From Campanula takesimana (lineage: Eukaryota > Streptophyta > Magnoliopsida > Asterales > Campanulaceae): DNA of 64,000 nucleotides. Of the stretch, positions 1-11,506 are shown in pieces. Numbering within the stretch: the first letter of the stretch is position 1; each line of letters opens with the position of its first letter. The stretch lies in assembly GCA_026119855.1 (NCBI GenBank), contig JAOWBW010000597.1, positions 124,001 through 188,000 of the forward strand, read 5' to 3'. The position numbers and the translations under genes are program-made. The notes beneath the pieces were generated by a model. The model saw only the letters and a program-made list of their open reading frames with translations, ran no database searches and was not told the DNA's origin.

Positions 1-1736
1 TCAATTCCTCGAAACTCTTGTCACATTTCTCGGTCAACACAAACGGAACATTCTTCCGGGTCAACTGAGTCATCGGAGTAGCGATCCTCGAAAACCCCTC
101 AATAAATCTTCTGTAATAACCGGCTAAACCCAGAAAGCTTCTAATTTCTGTCACTGATTCGGGTCTCTTCCAATCCACTATAGCCTCTATCTTTGAAGGA
201 TCCACAGAAATCCCGTCTTTAGAAATCACATGACCCAGAAATGACACCTTCTCGAGCCAAAATTCGCATTTACTGAACTTCGCAAATAATTTCTCCCTTG
301 CAAGAACGGATAAAACTGTCCTCAAGTGCTGCTCGTGCTCCTCTCGAGATTTCGAATAAACAAGAATGTCGTCGATGAAGACTACCACGAACGAATCAAG
401 ATAGGGATGGAAAATCCGGTTCATCAAATCCATAAACACTGCAGGCGCGTTAGTCAACCCAAACGGCATAACCAAGAACTCATAATGACCATACCGAGTG
501 CGAAAAGCAGTCTTCGGAATATCCTCCGATCGAACCTTCAACTGATGGTACCCATTCCTCAAATCAAGTTTAGAGAAAACCACGGACCCTTGAAGCTGAT
601 CAAATAAATCGTAAATATGAGGCAGAGGATACTTGTTCTTTACCGTAACCTGATTCAACTTTCTGTAATCGATGCACAATCTCAAGGAACCGTCTTTCTT
701 CCGCACAAATAAAACCGGTGCTCCCCACGGGGAAACACTAGGGCGGATAAACCCTCGATCAAGCAACTCTTGCAACTGAACCTTTAGTTCCTTCAACTCT
801 GCGGGAGCTAACCTATAAGGTGCTTTCAAAATTGGAGCCGTACCCGGCAAAATATCTATACAAAACTCAATCTCACGATCGGGAGGCATATCATACTCGG
901 TAGAGAAAACATCGGGAAATTCCCGGACTACCCGAACACTATCAAAACTAGGGGATTCTTTCCTTGTATCAAGAACACTAGCCAAATACCCCTCACAACC
1001 ACTATGCAATAATTTTCTCGCTTCCAAATAAGAAATTAAGCGAACCCTTCTACTCAGAGGACTAGCCTCAAACACAAATTTAGGCACATCGGGAATAGAA
1101 AAAGTAACAGTTTTCTTACGGCAATCAACGGAAGCATGAAACTTACTCAACCAATCCATACCCAAAATGACATCAAAGTCTTGGATAGGAAGAACTACCA
1201 AATCCGCACAAAGGACTCGACCACAAATAACCACATCACAAGCACGAAAGACTCGATCAGAAATCAAGCATTCTCCTATAGGGGTCGACACCTCTAGCAC
1301 GTACGGTAAAGACTCGAATGCAGCATTTAACATGGAAGAAAATTTGACAGAAATGTATGAATGAGATGATCCTGGATCTACTAACGCTCGTGCGCTCACA
1401 TTAGACACAGAAACAATACCTCCAATAACGGATGGATCATCGGTAGCTTGTTGTTGATTCATGGCAAATACTCTTCCTTGGACTTTGGGCTTCCCAGAGG
1501 CATCCCTTTTCTGACCCTGATTATTACCAACTCCTGACCCGGATGCTTGACCTCGGTGCCTCGTGCAGTCTCTCGCAAAGTGCCCCATTTCACCACAATT
1601 GGTGCATTTTCCTTGCTTCTTCCAACACCTATCCTCCGAATGGCCTACCTTCTGACAAAAGGTACAAGGCTTCCTATTCTGAATCCCCGGAGTAGTACTC
1701 GTTTTCCTCGGTGAGGTTTGCCCCTTAAACTGAAAT
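1..1736 (-). pseudogene. G1 gag C-terminus, protease and reverse transcriptase (partial)
   Basis: On the minus strand this stretch encodes, in order, two Gag CCHC knuckles (near 1690-1560; both have all their Cys and His), a retroviral-type aspartic protease with the sequence [10 protein letters not shown] near 1385-1355, and the reverse transcriptase through YRKLN near 665 and the catalytic FIDD near 370. It runs off the left edge before RNase H is complete. By comparison with the G2 copy the frame looks open from 1736 to 1 and I noticed no stop, although I did not translate every codon. It is called a pseudogene because the gene is physically split by the LARD and the gag start region has a stop. 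The protease has DPG where DSG or DTG is usual, and the same change is in G2. Confidence 0.85.
1732..1736. repeat. Target site duplication of the LARD, left copy (GAAAT)
   Basis: GAAAT stands directly before the LARD terminus TGTAA and again at 10611-10615 directly after TGTCA. Removing the LARD and one copy rejoins the G1 gag in line with the uninterrupted G2 copy near 39950. Confidence 0.95.
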
Positions 1737-2732
1737 TGTAAAGCCCATCTTTAATCTTGTTAAATATTTAACGTGCTTGTTAAATTCTTGGCTAGCATAT
1801 TTATATGCTATTTTATTTGAGTTAATTATTTAATTACTTTAGAAAATTAAGGTGGTTAAATGTCAAAGTTGAAAGTGTAGGGGCCTTTTTGTCAAAATTA
1901 GAACTTGAGGGGCCAAAGTGCAATTTTTGAAAGTTCAAAAGATAAAACTTAGTGTTTGCCTTCTCTGAGGCATTTTTATTCTAAAAGGTTCTCGTACTTT
2001 CTCTCTGTCTCAGAGAGAAAGTTAAAGATTTACCCTATTCTCGACTCCTCGCGATTAATTATCCCTCTGTTCGTGATTCTGGTCCCGGATAAATATTTGT
2101 GGCGTTGAATAGAGCGTTTCCTGCCGATCAGAATTTAATTTGGGTCAACTTTATTTTTGACTAGGTAAGTTATTGACTCCCCCTTACTTGTAATAACATG
2201 CATATATGTTATTCCTGCTACTTGTTCTTGTTAAAATTGTGTTTTGAGCAATTTTTGTGATACTTGTAATTTTGGGACGAAGGGAGTATAAACATACTGC
2301 GTATGAATGAAAGAAACTTAAAAAGTGTTTAAACTTGGTTAACCTCCTGGGTGTGTTAAAGGTTAGTAGGAAAATTACACTCCTATTCGTGAGACGGTAA
2401 AATAGTAACTTGATTTAAATATTATTAGAAAAATCGTACCATTATTTGTGGTACGGGGAAATGAATGGAAGTATCCCTAGATGGGTATATTAGTATAAAA
2501 TAAAATTGTACTTATACTTTTGGGGACGGTGAAATATTTAATTGAAATAAAAGGAAATTGTCTTATTATTTATGGGACGATAAAAGAAATGAATTGAGTT
2601 TGAAAATAGGTGTTAAGAAAATGTTTGTATACTCCTGGGTGTATTAAAATGTTAATAGAAAGTTACTCCTACGTTTGGGACGGAGATTTCTTAACCTGGG
2701 AAAGAAATGAAAATTTCGCATTGTGGTACCTT

Positions 2733-2840
2733 GTGCGACCGCACAAAAACCCTTGGGCGACCGCCCATCTTTCTGAAAGGTTTTTCAAAGGAATTGACCT
2801 ATTTGTGTGCGACCGCACAGGACATTTTAGGCGACCGCAC
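2733..2840 (+). promoter_or_regulatory. Four-box GCGACCGC module in LARD 5' LTR
   Basis: GCGACCGC begins at 2735, 2757, 2809 and 2831, giving offsets of 0, 22, 74 and 96 bp. The flanks make most boxes near-palindromic (GTGCGACCGCAC, GGGCGACCGCCC). The surrounding LTR is AT-rich with few CpGs. The sequence between boxes (TCTGAAAGGTTTT) is also found in T1. Function is unknown; promoter-proximal position is inferred from the TATA-like sequence downstream. Confidence 0.8.
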
Positions 2841-2903
2841 AGTTACCTGAAGAACAAAATGTTGTTTAAAGTTTGTATAAGTTGGAAGTAACTCTGGTTA
2901 AGG

Positions 2904-2910
2904 TATATAA
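2904..2910 (+). promoter_or_regulatory. TATA-like box of LARD 5' LTR
   Basis: TATATAA lies 63 bp downstream of the last GCGACCGC box and is the best TATA candidate near the module. It is an assignment by motif and position only. Confidence 0.35.
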
Positions 2911-3622
2911 CCTTAGTATAAGATGTCCTAGCAAGTGTTGTGACACCTTAGGGGCATCAGAACTTGGTTTTAAACGTGTATACTCATTTAATTAAAATGA
3001 GAACTTAGTCTTGTACATGGACACTTATAGAACTCAAATGAGAACTTGAGTATGAAAGGAAAAACTCTTGTATGTGTCTTGAAATTGCTATGAACAAGCA
3101 CTTATGTGTTATGCCTGTCTTGAAGCCAATGATTGTGCACCTTAGGGGCATTAAAACAATGACTTGAGATTGAATATCCTATGTAGGGGATTAAGAACTC
3201 GTAAGTATGAGTTGTCTAGCTCATTTACTTAAATTGAACTCGAAGTATTCTTGGACTAAGTCTAGGGTACTACCCTAGATGGCCTAGATGAGTGTTGTAG
3301 AACACTCTAGTACTGAAAAATAGTCCATTCGTGATCAAATGAAATGTGAACTTGAATCATAATTAAATGATAACTTGAGTATAAGAGTAGTAACTCTTTT
3401 ATGTGTCTTGAAGTTAATGTTTGTGTACTTTAGGGGCACCAACTAATGTCTTGAGCTTGAATGTCCTAAGAAAAGGATTGGAAAATAATTCGTGAAAGAT
3501 GTATAATTCATCTTCCTAGCTTGAACTTGAAGTATAAGATAATTAACTCTTATACATGTTTAATCATCCAAAGAAATGGATTGAGAACTTGGATATAAGA
3601 TGATAAGATCTTGTATATGTAT

Positions 3623-3669
3623 TGAATGTCCTGAATGTCTTGAATGTCTTGAATGTCTTGAATGTCTTA
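3623..3669 (+). repeat. Short tandem repeat, 10-bp unit GAATGTCTTG
   Basis: There are about four and a half copies with one variant unit. The same array is in the 3' LTR near 8800-8846, so it predates this insertion. Confidence 0.9.
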
Positions 3670-4369
3670 AGATGAGACAGTAACTTGAAGTATAAGACAA
3701 TAAAATCTTGTACATGACTTGAACATCCAAATAATTGGATTAAGACTTGAATATAAGATTATAAAATCTTGTACGTGCCTTGACACCAATATATGTGTAT
3801 GGTAGTAAGCTTGAAAGAGTCTTGATGTGTATATGCAAATCTTGCATATATTTACTTGATAGAATGTTACTTCTTGATTACTTGATACATGATATGAATA
3901 ACCAAAAGAGTTGGGATATGGAACTAGATACAGAATGATTAACTCTACTACATACTTGAACATGATACGTGTGTATTGTTAGTGTTATGAACAAACACTA
4001 AAGTGCTAGTGATTGGTTTTAATCGTGTATATACTAAATGAAGTATATAAAGAATAAAGAAAATATCTTGTCTTGAAATGGGTTCCTAAAGAAAATAGGG
4101 ACTAGTGTAATATGAAGATAATTCATATAATCGTGAATACTACGATTTAGGTTAATAAGAATAACTACAGAACACAATATGTGTTGGAAAATGTATTCGA
4201 TTATTAACGATACATATACGTGAAGTATGACTGTGTCTAGGTACAATGTGACCTATTCTATTACGTGTTTAGAGTCTAAGGTATTGGGCTCTACTTGATA
4301 GTAAGGGTATCGGGATAGACACCTTAATGTGTTAAACGTGACATAAATATGTACGTGCAAACTGGGTAT

Positions 4370-4663
4370 GTGGCTGCGACACATATCGCAGGTGGGTGCG
4401 ACACATATTCGCATGTGGGTGCGACACATATTCGCATGTGGCTGCGACACATATCGCAGGTGGGTGCGAAACATATTCGCATGTGGGTGCGACACATATT
4501 CGCATGTGGCTGCGACACATATCGCAGGTGGGTGCGACACATATTCGCATGTGGGTGCGACACATATTCGCATGTGGCTGCGACACATATCGCAGGTGGG
4601 TGCGACACATATTCGCATGTGGGTGCGACACATATTCGCATGTGGGTGCGACATATATCGCAT
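4370..4663 (+). repeat. 22/23-bp tandem array with three-unit higher-order period, 13 units
   Basis: The units are A (GTGGCTGCGACACATATCGCAG, 22 bp) and B (like A with GGGTG and ATATTCGCAT, 23 bp), arranged ABB ABB ABB ABB B, which is a 68-bp higher-order repeat. The 3' LTR array at 9547-9681 has six units. Each unit holds CGACACATATTCG, which is partly self-complementary. Because the unit does not contain a stop in several frames, the array yields spurious repetitive ORFs on both strands; these are not genes. Confidence 0.95.
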
Positions 4664-5137
4664 GTGCGTGTTTCACATACAACACATTTTAAAGAAAGAA
4701 AGATAATGAAAGGAATAGGTTCACGCTTATCGCGAGAGCTGGGGTTTAAGTGAATGCGATTGTCTTGAACACCTCGTAAATCTTGTTCTTATGGATGACA
4801 CTGGTTACCAGGTCTTCTTATATGCTGCACAGCAGTTCTTGTTCTTGTTCTTGGTTGTCCTCAGCTAGAAAAGCATCGACAACAAATGGTATTCTTGGGA
4901 GAAATAAGGAAGGATTCAGGTACAGTGCGTGATAGGCCTATGTGCATCTTGTTGAGCTGGTTTAGCCTCTCACACTACTTGACTACTTGTTACCTGATCA
5001 TTTCTTGAGCTTGATTACTTGTTGGGTTGGCTTAGCCTTTCCTATACTTGTTACTTGATGATACTTGATATATGATTACTTGAGTATCTACTTGTATTGC
5101 ATGATAACATGACATATAGTTGCATGTTAATAGCTTA

Positions 5138-5187
5138 CTAAGATTTATCTCACCCTTTATTTGTTTAATTGTTTCCCCCCCCCCAGG
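5138..5187 (+). promoter_or_regulatory. Conserved hairpin plus poly-C tract ending CAG|G in LARD LTR
   Basis: AAGATTTATCTCA (TGAGATTTATCTCA in the 3' LTR) is followed by a T-rich stretch, ten Cs and AGG. The same order occurs in the sense strand of the T1, G1 and G2 LTRs. It resembles a 3' splice site (pyrimidine tract and CAG|G), but a structural or packaging role is also possible. In the 3' LTR the CAG is CAAG. Confidence 0.5.
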
Positions 5188-5596
5188 AAAGCAGGGGATA
5201 GTACGCAGTGAGGCTCGACTTAGCTGGGAACTTACTCAGCAGGATATTCTTGTTCGAAGTTAGTGTCCTTTTATATTTTGGTAAGGACGATCTTGTATGA
5301 GTTAATAAACCCTGGGCTTGTATTGGGGTAGTATTTGTTGTCCCTAGACATTTCTTGATGCCAGCTTATTTGCTAGGCATGTCTTCCGCTGTATGTAACC
5401 ATTTTGGTTTTAATTTTCTTGGTCTAGAACTCGTGTGAGCTATCTTAGCTCCCTACTCTTGAGTATATATATCCTGTCAGTTTTATTTTTAACAGGTATT
5501 GTTCCTGTTTCCCGTTAGTTTCTTGTTTCTTGTTAGTTATGCGCACCAGGTTCGAGGTTCTATTAGGGAATCCCCGGGACTTGGGGCGTGTCAGTG

Positions 5597-5609
5597 TGGT
5601 ATCAGAGCT
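5597..5609 (+). promoter_or_regulatory. LARD primer-binding site (initiator-Met tRNA type)
   Basis: TGGTATCAGAGCT stands three bases after the 5' LTR end. It is complementary to the 3' end of plant initiator-Met tRNA. Confidence 0.9.
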
Positions 5610-6876
5610 ATGGTTTAGCTCTAAGCCTGGATAGGGTCTATGGCCTAGGTTGGGTTAGTCTTGGGTGTGTTTTCGACGCCGAGTGCTTCGTTACTTGTTG
5701 TTATACCAGGCATAGGAATGGTATTAATAGTGTTGATCCAATTGGATTAGATGGTTGAGAATCGAGAGCGCGAGTCTTCAAAGACTTAGGCGTATCTATC
5801 TTGTCTTGTGGACATTGTTTCGTGCTATATATGCATGCTTGTCCTTATCTTGTGAATTGCGTGGAAGTGTATTCTCTAGTAAGAGACTACGTGTTGATAT
5901 TGTTATTAGTAAGAGCTTGATAGAAGTGTGGGTGATAACACCCTATACGTTCTATGTTGACTGGGTCGTGTCACCGAGATGGGACATTGATGTGATACGT
6001 GTTATGGCTCGGCTCTTACGTGTTATGATTTGGCTTTCTATATGTTATGCCATTCTTGTTTACCACAATAGATGGTAATTATTTCTACGCTAGTATGCTT
6101 GATTATATATGTGAGCATGATAGATTTATGCATAATATTCATGTTCTGCATTGAAAGTCTAGAAAGGGTTCTTGAGATTGTACTGGGTATTTAACCTATG
6201 CGATTGATAGTGGAATTTCTATACCAAACCAGATGAATGTATCCATTCTTGATGAGAAACTTGGATTATCTTGAGTTGTTACAGTGCGAATACAGTGCTG
6301 ACACCTGGATTAATGTTCTTGACCTCGATTGAGTTAAACCAGTTGAAGATTCAACTTGAGAATTTCTTGATAGAGGATATATCTACCTTGTAGTGGATGT
6401 CTGAATTGAGTATCTGTGTTGACCTATAAGTGGAAACAACCAAGGTACGTGTGTTCTTGAGATTTTGTGGTCTTGTTAGATATTCATGAATGAATTTCGA
6501 ATGCAGCTCCATTGTTAATTATTTGACACCGAGAGCTACATCTTTTGATGGATTGTCTTGATGGATTGATATACGTAAAGTCAGTTTTGAATATTGAAAC
6601 GATGGATAACCACGACTTCAGTATCTGAGATTGCCTAGTGGATTTGACTAGTATTACAGTGATCTGGAGGATATGACCAGTTCTATTATTTTTAGTGGAT
6701 ATGTCAAGTTTCACCGATATAGTGGATTGACTAATCGAGTCTGTTTGACTTTATGTGTTTAGATGTTATAATTGATACATCTTGATTGCATGAAATATTT
6801 GTGAGTATATGTGTATATTCTTGATTGCTCTTGAGTTCTACTTGTTGATTATATATGTTATAATCTTGACCTAGTA

Positions 6877-6913
6877 AAAATTCGAGGACGAATTTTCTTT
6901 AAGGTGGGGAGGA
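6877..6913 (+). promoter_or_regulatory. LARD pre-PPT palindrome and polypurine tract
   Basis: AAAATTCGAGGACGAATTTT (6877-6896) is followed by the purine tract AAGGTGGGGAGGA, which ends at the 3' LTR. T1 (33196-33231) and G2 (36235-36270, minus) have the same layout, linking the three as one replication group. Confidence 0.85.
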
Positions 6914-7909
6914 TGTAACGCCCATCTTTATTCTTGTTAAATATTTAGCGTGCTTGTTAAATTCTTGGCTAGCATATTTATATGCTATTTTATTTGAGTT
7001 AATTATTTAATTACTTTAGAAAATTAAGGAGGTTAAATGTCAAAGTTGAAAGTGTAGGGGCCTTTTTGTCAAAATTAGAACTTGAGGGGCCAAAGTGCAA
7101 TTTTTGAAAGTTCAAAAGATAAAACTTAGTGTTTGCCTTCTCTGAGGCATTTTTATTCTAAAAGGTTCTCGTACTTTCTCTCTGTCTCAGAGAGAAAGTT
7201 AAAGATTTACCCTATTCTCGACTCCTCGCGATTAATTATCCCTCTGTTCGTGATTCTGGTCCCGGATAAATATTCGTGGCGTTGAATAGAGCGTTTCCTG
7301 CCGATCAGAATTTAATTTGGGTCAACTTGATTTTTGACTAGGTAAGTTATTGACTCCCCCTTACTTGTAATAACATGCATATATGTTATTCCTGCTACTT
7401 GTTCTTGTTAAAATTGTGTTTTGAGCAATTTTTGTGATACTTGTAATTTTGGGATGAAGGGAGTATAAACATACTGCGTATGAATGAAATAAACTTAAAA
7501 AGTGTTTAAACTTGGTTAACCTCCTGGGTGTGTTAAAGGTTAGTAGGAAAATTACACTCCTATTCGTGAGACGGTAAAATAGTAACTTGATTTAAATATT
7601 ATTAGAAAAATCGTACCATTATTTGTGGTACGGGGAAATGAATGGAAGTATCCCTAGATGGGTATATTAGTATAAAATAAAATTGTACTTATACTTTTGG
7701 GGACGGTGAAATATTTAATTGAAATAAAAGGAAATTGTCTTATTATTTATGGGACGATAAAAGAAATGAATTGAGTTTGAAAATAGGTGTTAAGAAAATG
7801 TTTGTATACTCCTGGGTGTATTAAAATGTTAATAGAAAGTTACTCCTACGTTTGGGACGGAGATTTCTTAACCTGGGAAAGAAATGAAAATTTCGCATTG
7901 TGGTACCTT

Positions 7910-8017
7910 GTGCGACCGCACAAAAACCCTTGGGCGACCGCCCATCTTTCTGAAAGGTTTTTCAAAGGAATTGACCTATTTGTGTGCGACCGCACAGGAC
8001 ATTTTAGGCGACCGCAC
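7910..8017 (+). promoter_or_regulatory. Four-box GCGACCGC module in LARD 3' LTR
   Basis: This is identical in box sequence and spacing to the copy at 2733-2840. Confidence 0.8.
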
Positions 8018-9546
8018 AGTTACCTGAAGAACAAAATGTTGTTTAAAGTTTGTATAAGTTGGAAGTAACTCTGGTTAAGGTATATAACCTTAGTATAAGA
8101 TGTCCTAGCAAGTGTTGTGACACCTTAGGGGCATCAGAACTTGGTTTTAAACGTGTATACTCATTTAATTAAAATGAGAACTTAGTCTTGTACATGGACA
8201 CTTATAGAACTCAAATGAGAACTTGAGTATGAAAGGAAAAACTCTTGTATGTGTCTTGAAATTGCTATGAACAAGCACTTATGTGTTATGCCTGTCTTGA
8301 AGCCAATGATTGTGCACCTTAGGGGCATTAAAACAATGACTTGAGATTGAATATCCTATGTAGGGGATTAAGAACTCGTAAGTATGAGTTGTCTAGCTCA
8401 TTTACTTAAATTGAACTCGAAGTATTCTTGGACTAAGTCTAGGGTACTACCCTAGATGGCCTAGATGAGTGTTGTAGAACACTCTAGTACTGAAAAATAG
8501 TCCATTCGTGATCAAATGAAATGTGAACTTGAATCATAATTAAATGATAACTTGAGTATAAGAGTAGTAACTCTTTTATGTGTCTTGAAGTTAATGTTTG
8601 TGTACTTTAGGGGCACCAACTAATGTCTTGAGCTTGAATGTCCTAAGAAAAGGATTGGAAAATAATTCGTGAAAGATGTATAATTCATCTTCCTAGCTTG
8701 AACTTGAAGTATAAGATAATTAACTCTTGTACATGTTTAATCATCCAAAGAAATGGATTGAGAACTTGGATATAAGATGATAAGATCTTGTATATGTATT
8801 GAATGTCCTGAATGTCTTGAATGTCTTGAATGTCTTGAATGTCTTAAGATGAGACAGTAACTTGAAGTATAAGACAATAAAATCTTGTACATGACTTGAA
8901 CATCCAAATAATTGGATTAAGACTTGAATATAAGATTATAAAATCTTGTACGTGCCTTGACACCAATATATGTGTATGGTAATAAGCTTGAAAGAGTCTT
9001 GATGTGTATATGCAAATCTTGCATATATTTACTTGATAGAATGTTACTTCTTGATTACTTGATACATGGTATGAATAACCAAAAGAGTTGGGATATGGAA
9101 CTAGATAGAGAATGATTAACTCTACTACATACTTGAACATGATACGTGCGTATTGTTAGTGTTATGAACAAACACTAAAGTGCTAGTGATTGGTTTTAAT
9201 CGTGTATATACTAAATGAAGTATATAAAGAATAAAGAAAATATCTTGTCTTGAAATGGGTTCCTAAAGAAAATAGGGACTAGTGTAATATGAAGATAATT
9301 CATATAATCGTGAATACTACGATTTAAGTTAATAAGAATAACTACAGAACACAATATGTGTTGGAAAATGTATTCGATTATTAACGATACATATACGTGA
9401 AGTATGACTGTGTCTAGGTACAATGTGACCTATTCTATTACGTGTTTAGAGTCTAAGGTATTGGGCTCTACTTGATAGTAAGGGTATCGGGATAGACACC
9501 TTAATGTGTTAAACGTGACATAAATATGTACGTGCAAACTGGGCAT

Positions 9547-9681
9547 GTGGCTGCGACACATATCGCAGGTGGGTGCGACACATATTCGCATGTGGGTGTG
9601 ACACATATTCGCATGTGGCTGCGACACATATCGCAGGTGGGTGCGACACATATTCGCATGTGGGTGCGACACATATCGCAT
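9547..9681 (+). repeat. 22/23-bp tandem array, 6 units (ABB ABB)
   Basis: The units are those of 4370-4663, with seven fewer copies. Since both LTRs derive from one template at insertion, the array has changed length since then or during reverse transcription. Confidence 0.95.
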
Positions 9682-10610
9682 GTGAGTATTGCACATACAA
9701 CACATTTTAAATAAAGAAAGATAATGAAAGGAATAGGTTCACGCTTATCGCGAGAGCTGGGGTTTAAGTGAATGCGATTGTCTTGAACACCTCGTGGATC
9801 TTGTTCTTATGGATGACACTGGTTACCAGGTCTTCTTATATACTGCACAGCAGTTCTTGTTCTTGTTCTTGGTTGTCCTCAGCTAGAAAAGCATCGACAA
9901 CAAATGGTATTCTTGGGAGAAATAAGGAAGGATTCAGGTACAGTGCGTGATAGGCCTATGTGCATCTTGTTGAGCTGGTTTAGCCTCTCACACTACTTGA
10001 CTACTTGTTACCTGATCATTTCTTGAGCTTGATTACTTGTTGGGTTGGCTTAGCCTTTCCTATACTTGTTACTTGATGATACTTGATATATGATTACTTG
10101 AGTATCTACTTGTATTGCATGATAACATGACATATAGTTGCATGTTAATAGCTTACTGAGATTTATCTCACCCTTTATTTGTTTAATTGTTTCCCCCCCC
10201 CAAGGAAAGCAGGGGATAGTACGCAGTGAGGCTCGACTTAGCTGGGAACTTACTCAGCAGGATATTCTTGTTCGAAGTTAGTGTCCTTTTATATTTTAGT
10301 AAGGACGATCTTGTATGAGTTAATAAACCCTGGGCTTGTATTGGGGTAGTATTTGTTGTCCCTAGACAGTTCTTGATGCCAGCTTATTTGCTAGGCATGT
10401 CTTCCGCTGTATGTAACCATTTTGGTTTTAATTTTCTTGGTCTAGAACTCGTGTGAGCTATCTTAGCTCCCTACTCTTGAGTATATATATCCTGTCAGTT
10501 TTGTTTTTAGCAGGTATTGTTCCTGTTTCCCGTTAGTTTCTTGTTTCTTGTTAGTTACGCGCACCAGGTTCGAGGTTCTATTAGGGAATCCCGGGACTTG
10601 GGGCGTGTCA

Positions 10611-10615
10611 GAAAT
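10611..10615. repeat. Target site duplication of the LARD, right copy (GAAAT)
   Basis: It matches 1732-1736 exactly and is followed at once by the continuation of the G1 gag. Confidence 0.95.
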
Positions 10616-11385
10616 GATGCTCCCGGGTTACCTCGGTTGTCAATCCTTGGTTGTGACTTGCTCTGCGCTCCTTGCTTACTCGGGTTGGCCACCTCGGTCT
10701 TCCTTTTATGCTCCCCAATATCTTGCTCTATTAAGTAGGCTCGGTCCACCGCATCTTGGAAAGTCACTATCCGTTGGGCAATAAGTTGAGTACGGATGGA
10801 GGTCTTCAATCCCCGAATGAATCTCATAGCTTTTTGTTCCTCGGTCCTCACCAAATAGTCGCAATACCGGGCTAATTCTATGAACTTAGCCGAGTATTGT
10901 GCTATAGACAACATACCTTGCTCTAGGTTGAGTAGCTCGATCTCCTTTCGGTTTTGATCAACAACCGGAATGAAATGCTCCTTGAATTTGCGCACAAACA
11001 ACTTCCACGCATACACCGTGTGAGTATCATCCCAAGTAGCTTTAACACCCTTCCACCAATGCTCGGCGGCTCCCACAAGTTTATAAGCCGCGAACCGGAC
11101 CTTGTCCTCATCCGAACAACCAAATACATCATAAATCTTCTCCATCGACTCAATCCACAACTCAGCTTTCCTAACATCGGGTTCCCCATTGAATTCAACC
11201 GGTTTCAGTTTCAAGAATTGCTCCAAACCATAACGGGGTGGTGCTTGCTCTACCCTCGGACCTTGATCATGTATGACCTTCATGGCCGCCTCGAACATGC
11301 CTTAAAACATAGCACGTGCTTCTTCCCTTGTATCATTCTGATTTGCATTACCGGTACTACCTTCACCACTCCTTCTACGAACCAT
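10616..11385 (-). pseudogene. G1 gag, N-terminal part
   Basis: This encodes the capsid part of a Tekay-type Gag, which coats the element RNA in the cytoplasmic particle. The predicted start is the ATG at 11385-11383. The segment includes the family blocks [45 protein letters not shown] and [14 protein letters not shown] and is then cut by the LARD insertion at 10610. There is one in-frame stop near 11300 (after ARAMF). Downstream of it the frame is open for 247 codons from 11298. The remaining Gag, with its zinc knuckles, continues at 1736. T1 has the uninterrupted version. Confidence 0.88.
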
Positions 11386-11491
11386 TGTAACCAAGTACCT
11401 GCATAAGACATCAACCGTTAATCACTCCGCACACTACTACCCACCTAGGTCATACTAATCCACCTAGACTTATACTTAGAGCTAATGCCAT

Positions 11492-11504
11492 AGCTCTGAT
11501 ACCA
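11492..11504 (-). promoter_or_regulatory. G1 primer-binding site
   Basis: On the minus strand this reads TGGTATCAGAGCT, two bases inside the 5' LTR, the initiator-Met tRNA type. Confidence 0.9.
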
Positions 11505-11506
11505 AC

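Larger units (their letters stand above)
1737..5593 (+). repeat. LARD 5' LTR (3857 bp)
   Basis: The LTR starts TGTAAAGCCC and ends GGCGTGTCA. It is 160 bp longer than the 3' LTR, and nearly all of that comes from the 22/23-bp tandem array (13 units here, 6 there). From about 2270 to 3990 it is built of diverged short repeats: phrases such as GGGACGG, ACTTGA and ATCTTGTACATG recur. Short ORFs in it, for example 2610-2891, recur in the other LTR and resemble no protein family. Confidence 0.93.
5594..6913 (+). other. LARD internal region without genes
   Basis: About 1.3 kb lies between PBS and PPT. The longest plus-strand ORF is 107 codons (5755-6078); it has no recognisable domain and looks like chance. 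No Gag knuckle, protease, RT or integrase motif is visible in any frame. It presumably serves as leader and packaging sequence. Confidence 0.8.
1737..10610 (+). mobile_element. LARD: gene-free LTR retrotransposon with 3.7-3.9 kb LTRs
   Basis: The element has two very similar direct LTRs (1737-5593 and 6914-10610), a PBS at 5597-5609, a PPT ending at 6913 and a perfect 5-bp TSD. The internal region is only about 1.3 kb and has no gag or pol, so it must depend on proteins from another element. The palindrome AAAATTCG...CGAATTTT followed by a G-rich PPT is the same arrangement as in T1 and G2, which points to a Tekay-type origin. The few LTR differences suggest a fairly young insertion. LARD is a structural class; I do not know a family name. 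Confidence 0.92.
6914..10610 (+). repeat. LARD 3' LTR (3697 bp)
   Basis: It starts TGTAACGCCC and ends GGCGTGTCA. It is colinear with the 5' LTR apart from scattered substitutions and the shorter tandem array. It is followed by the TSD GAAAT. Confidence 0.93.

Noticed and set aside
326..607. Plus-strand ORFs inside G1/G2 gag-pol (for example 326-607, 38555-38836, 10954-11406)
   Set aside because: They are antisense shadows of reverse transcriptase and gag.
2610..2891. 93-codon ORF identical in both LARD LTRs (also 7787-8068)
   Set aside because: It lies inside the LTR, has no domain and is conserved only because LTRs are copies.
4370..4663. CRISPR-like array of direct repeats
   Set aside because: The units are contiguous without unique spacers and the DNA is a plant retrotransposon.
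4253..4753. Overlapping repetitive ORFs on both strands (Cys/His-rich repeats), also at 9430-9714
   Set aside because: They are translations of the 22/23-bp tandem array in several frames. Length changes with array length and no frame is favoured.
5597..5609. Possible tRNA remnants at TGGTATCAGAGC sites
   Set aside because: They are short primer-binding sites next to LTRs; no cloverleaf sequence surrounds them.
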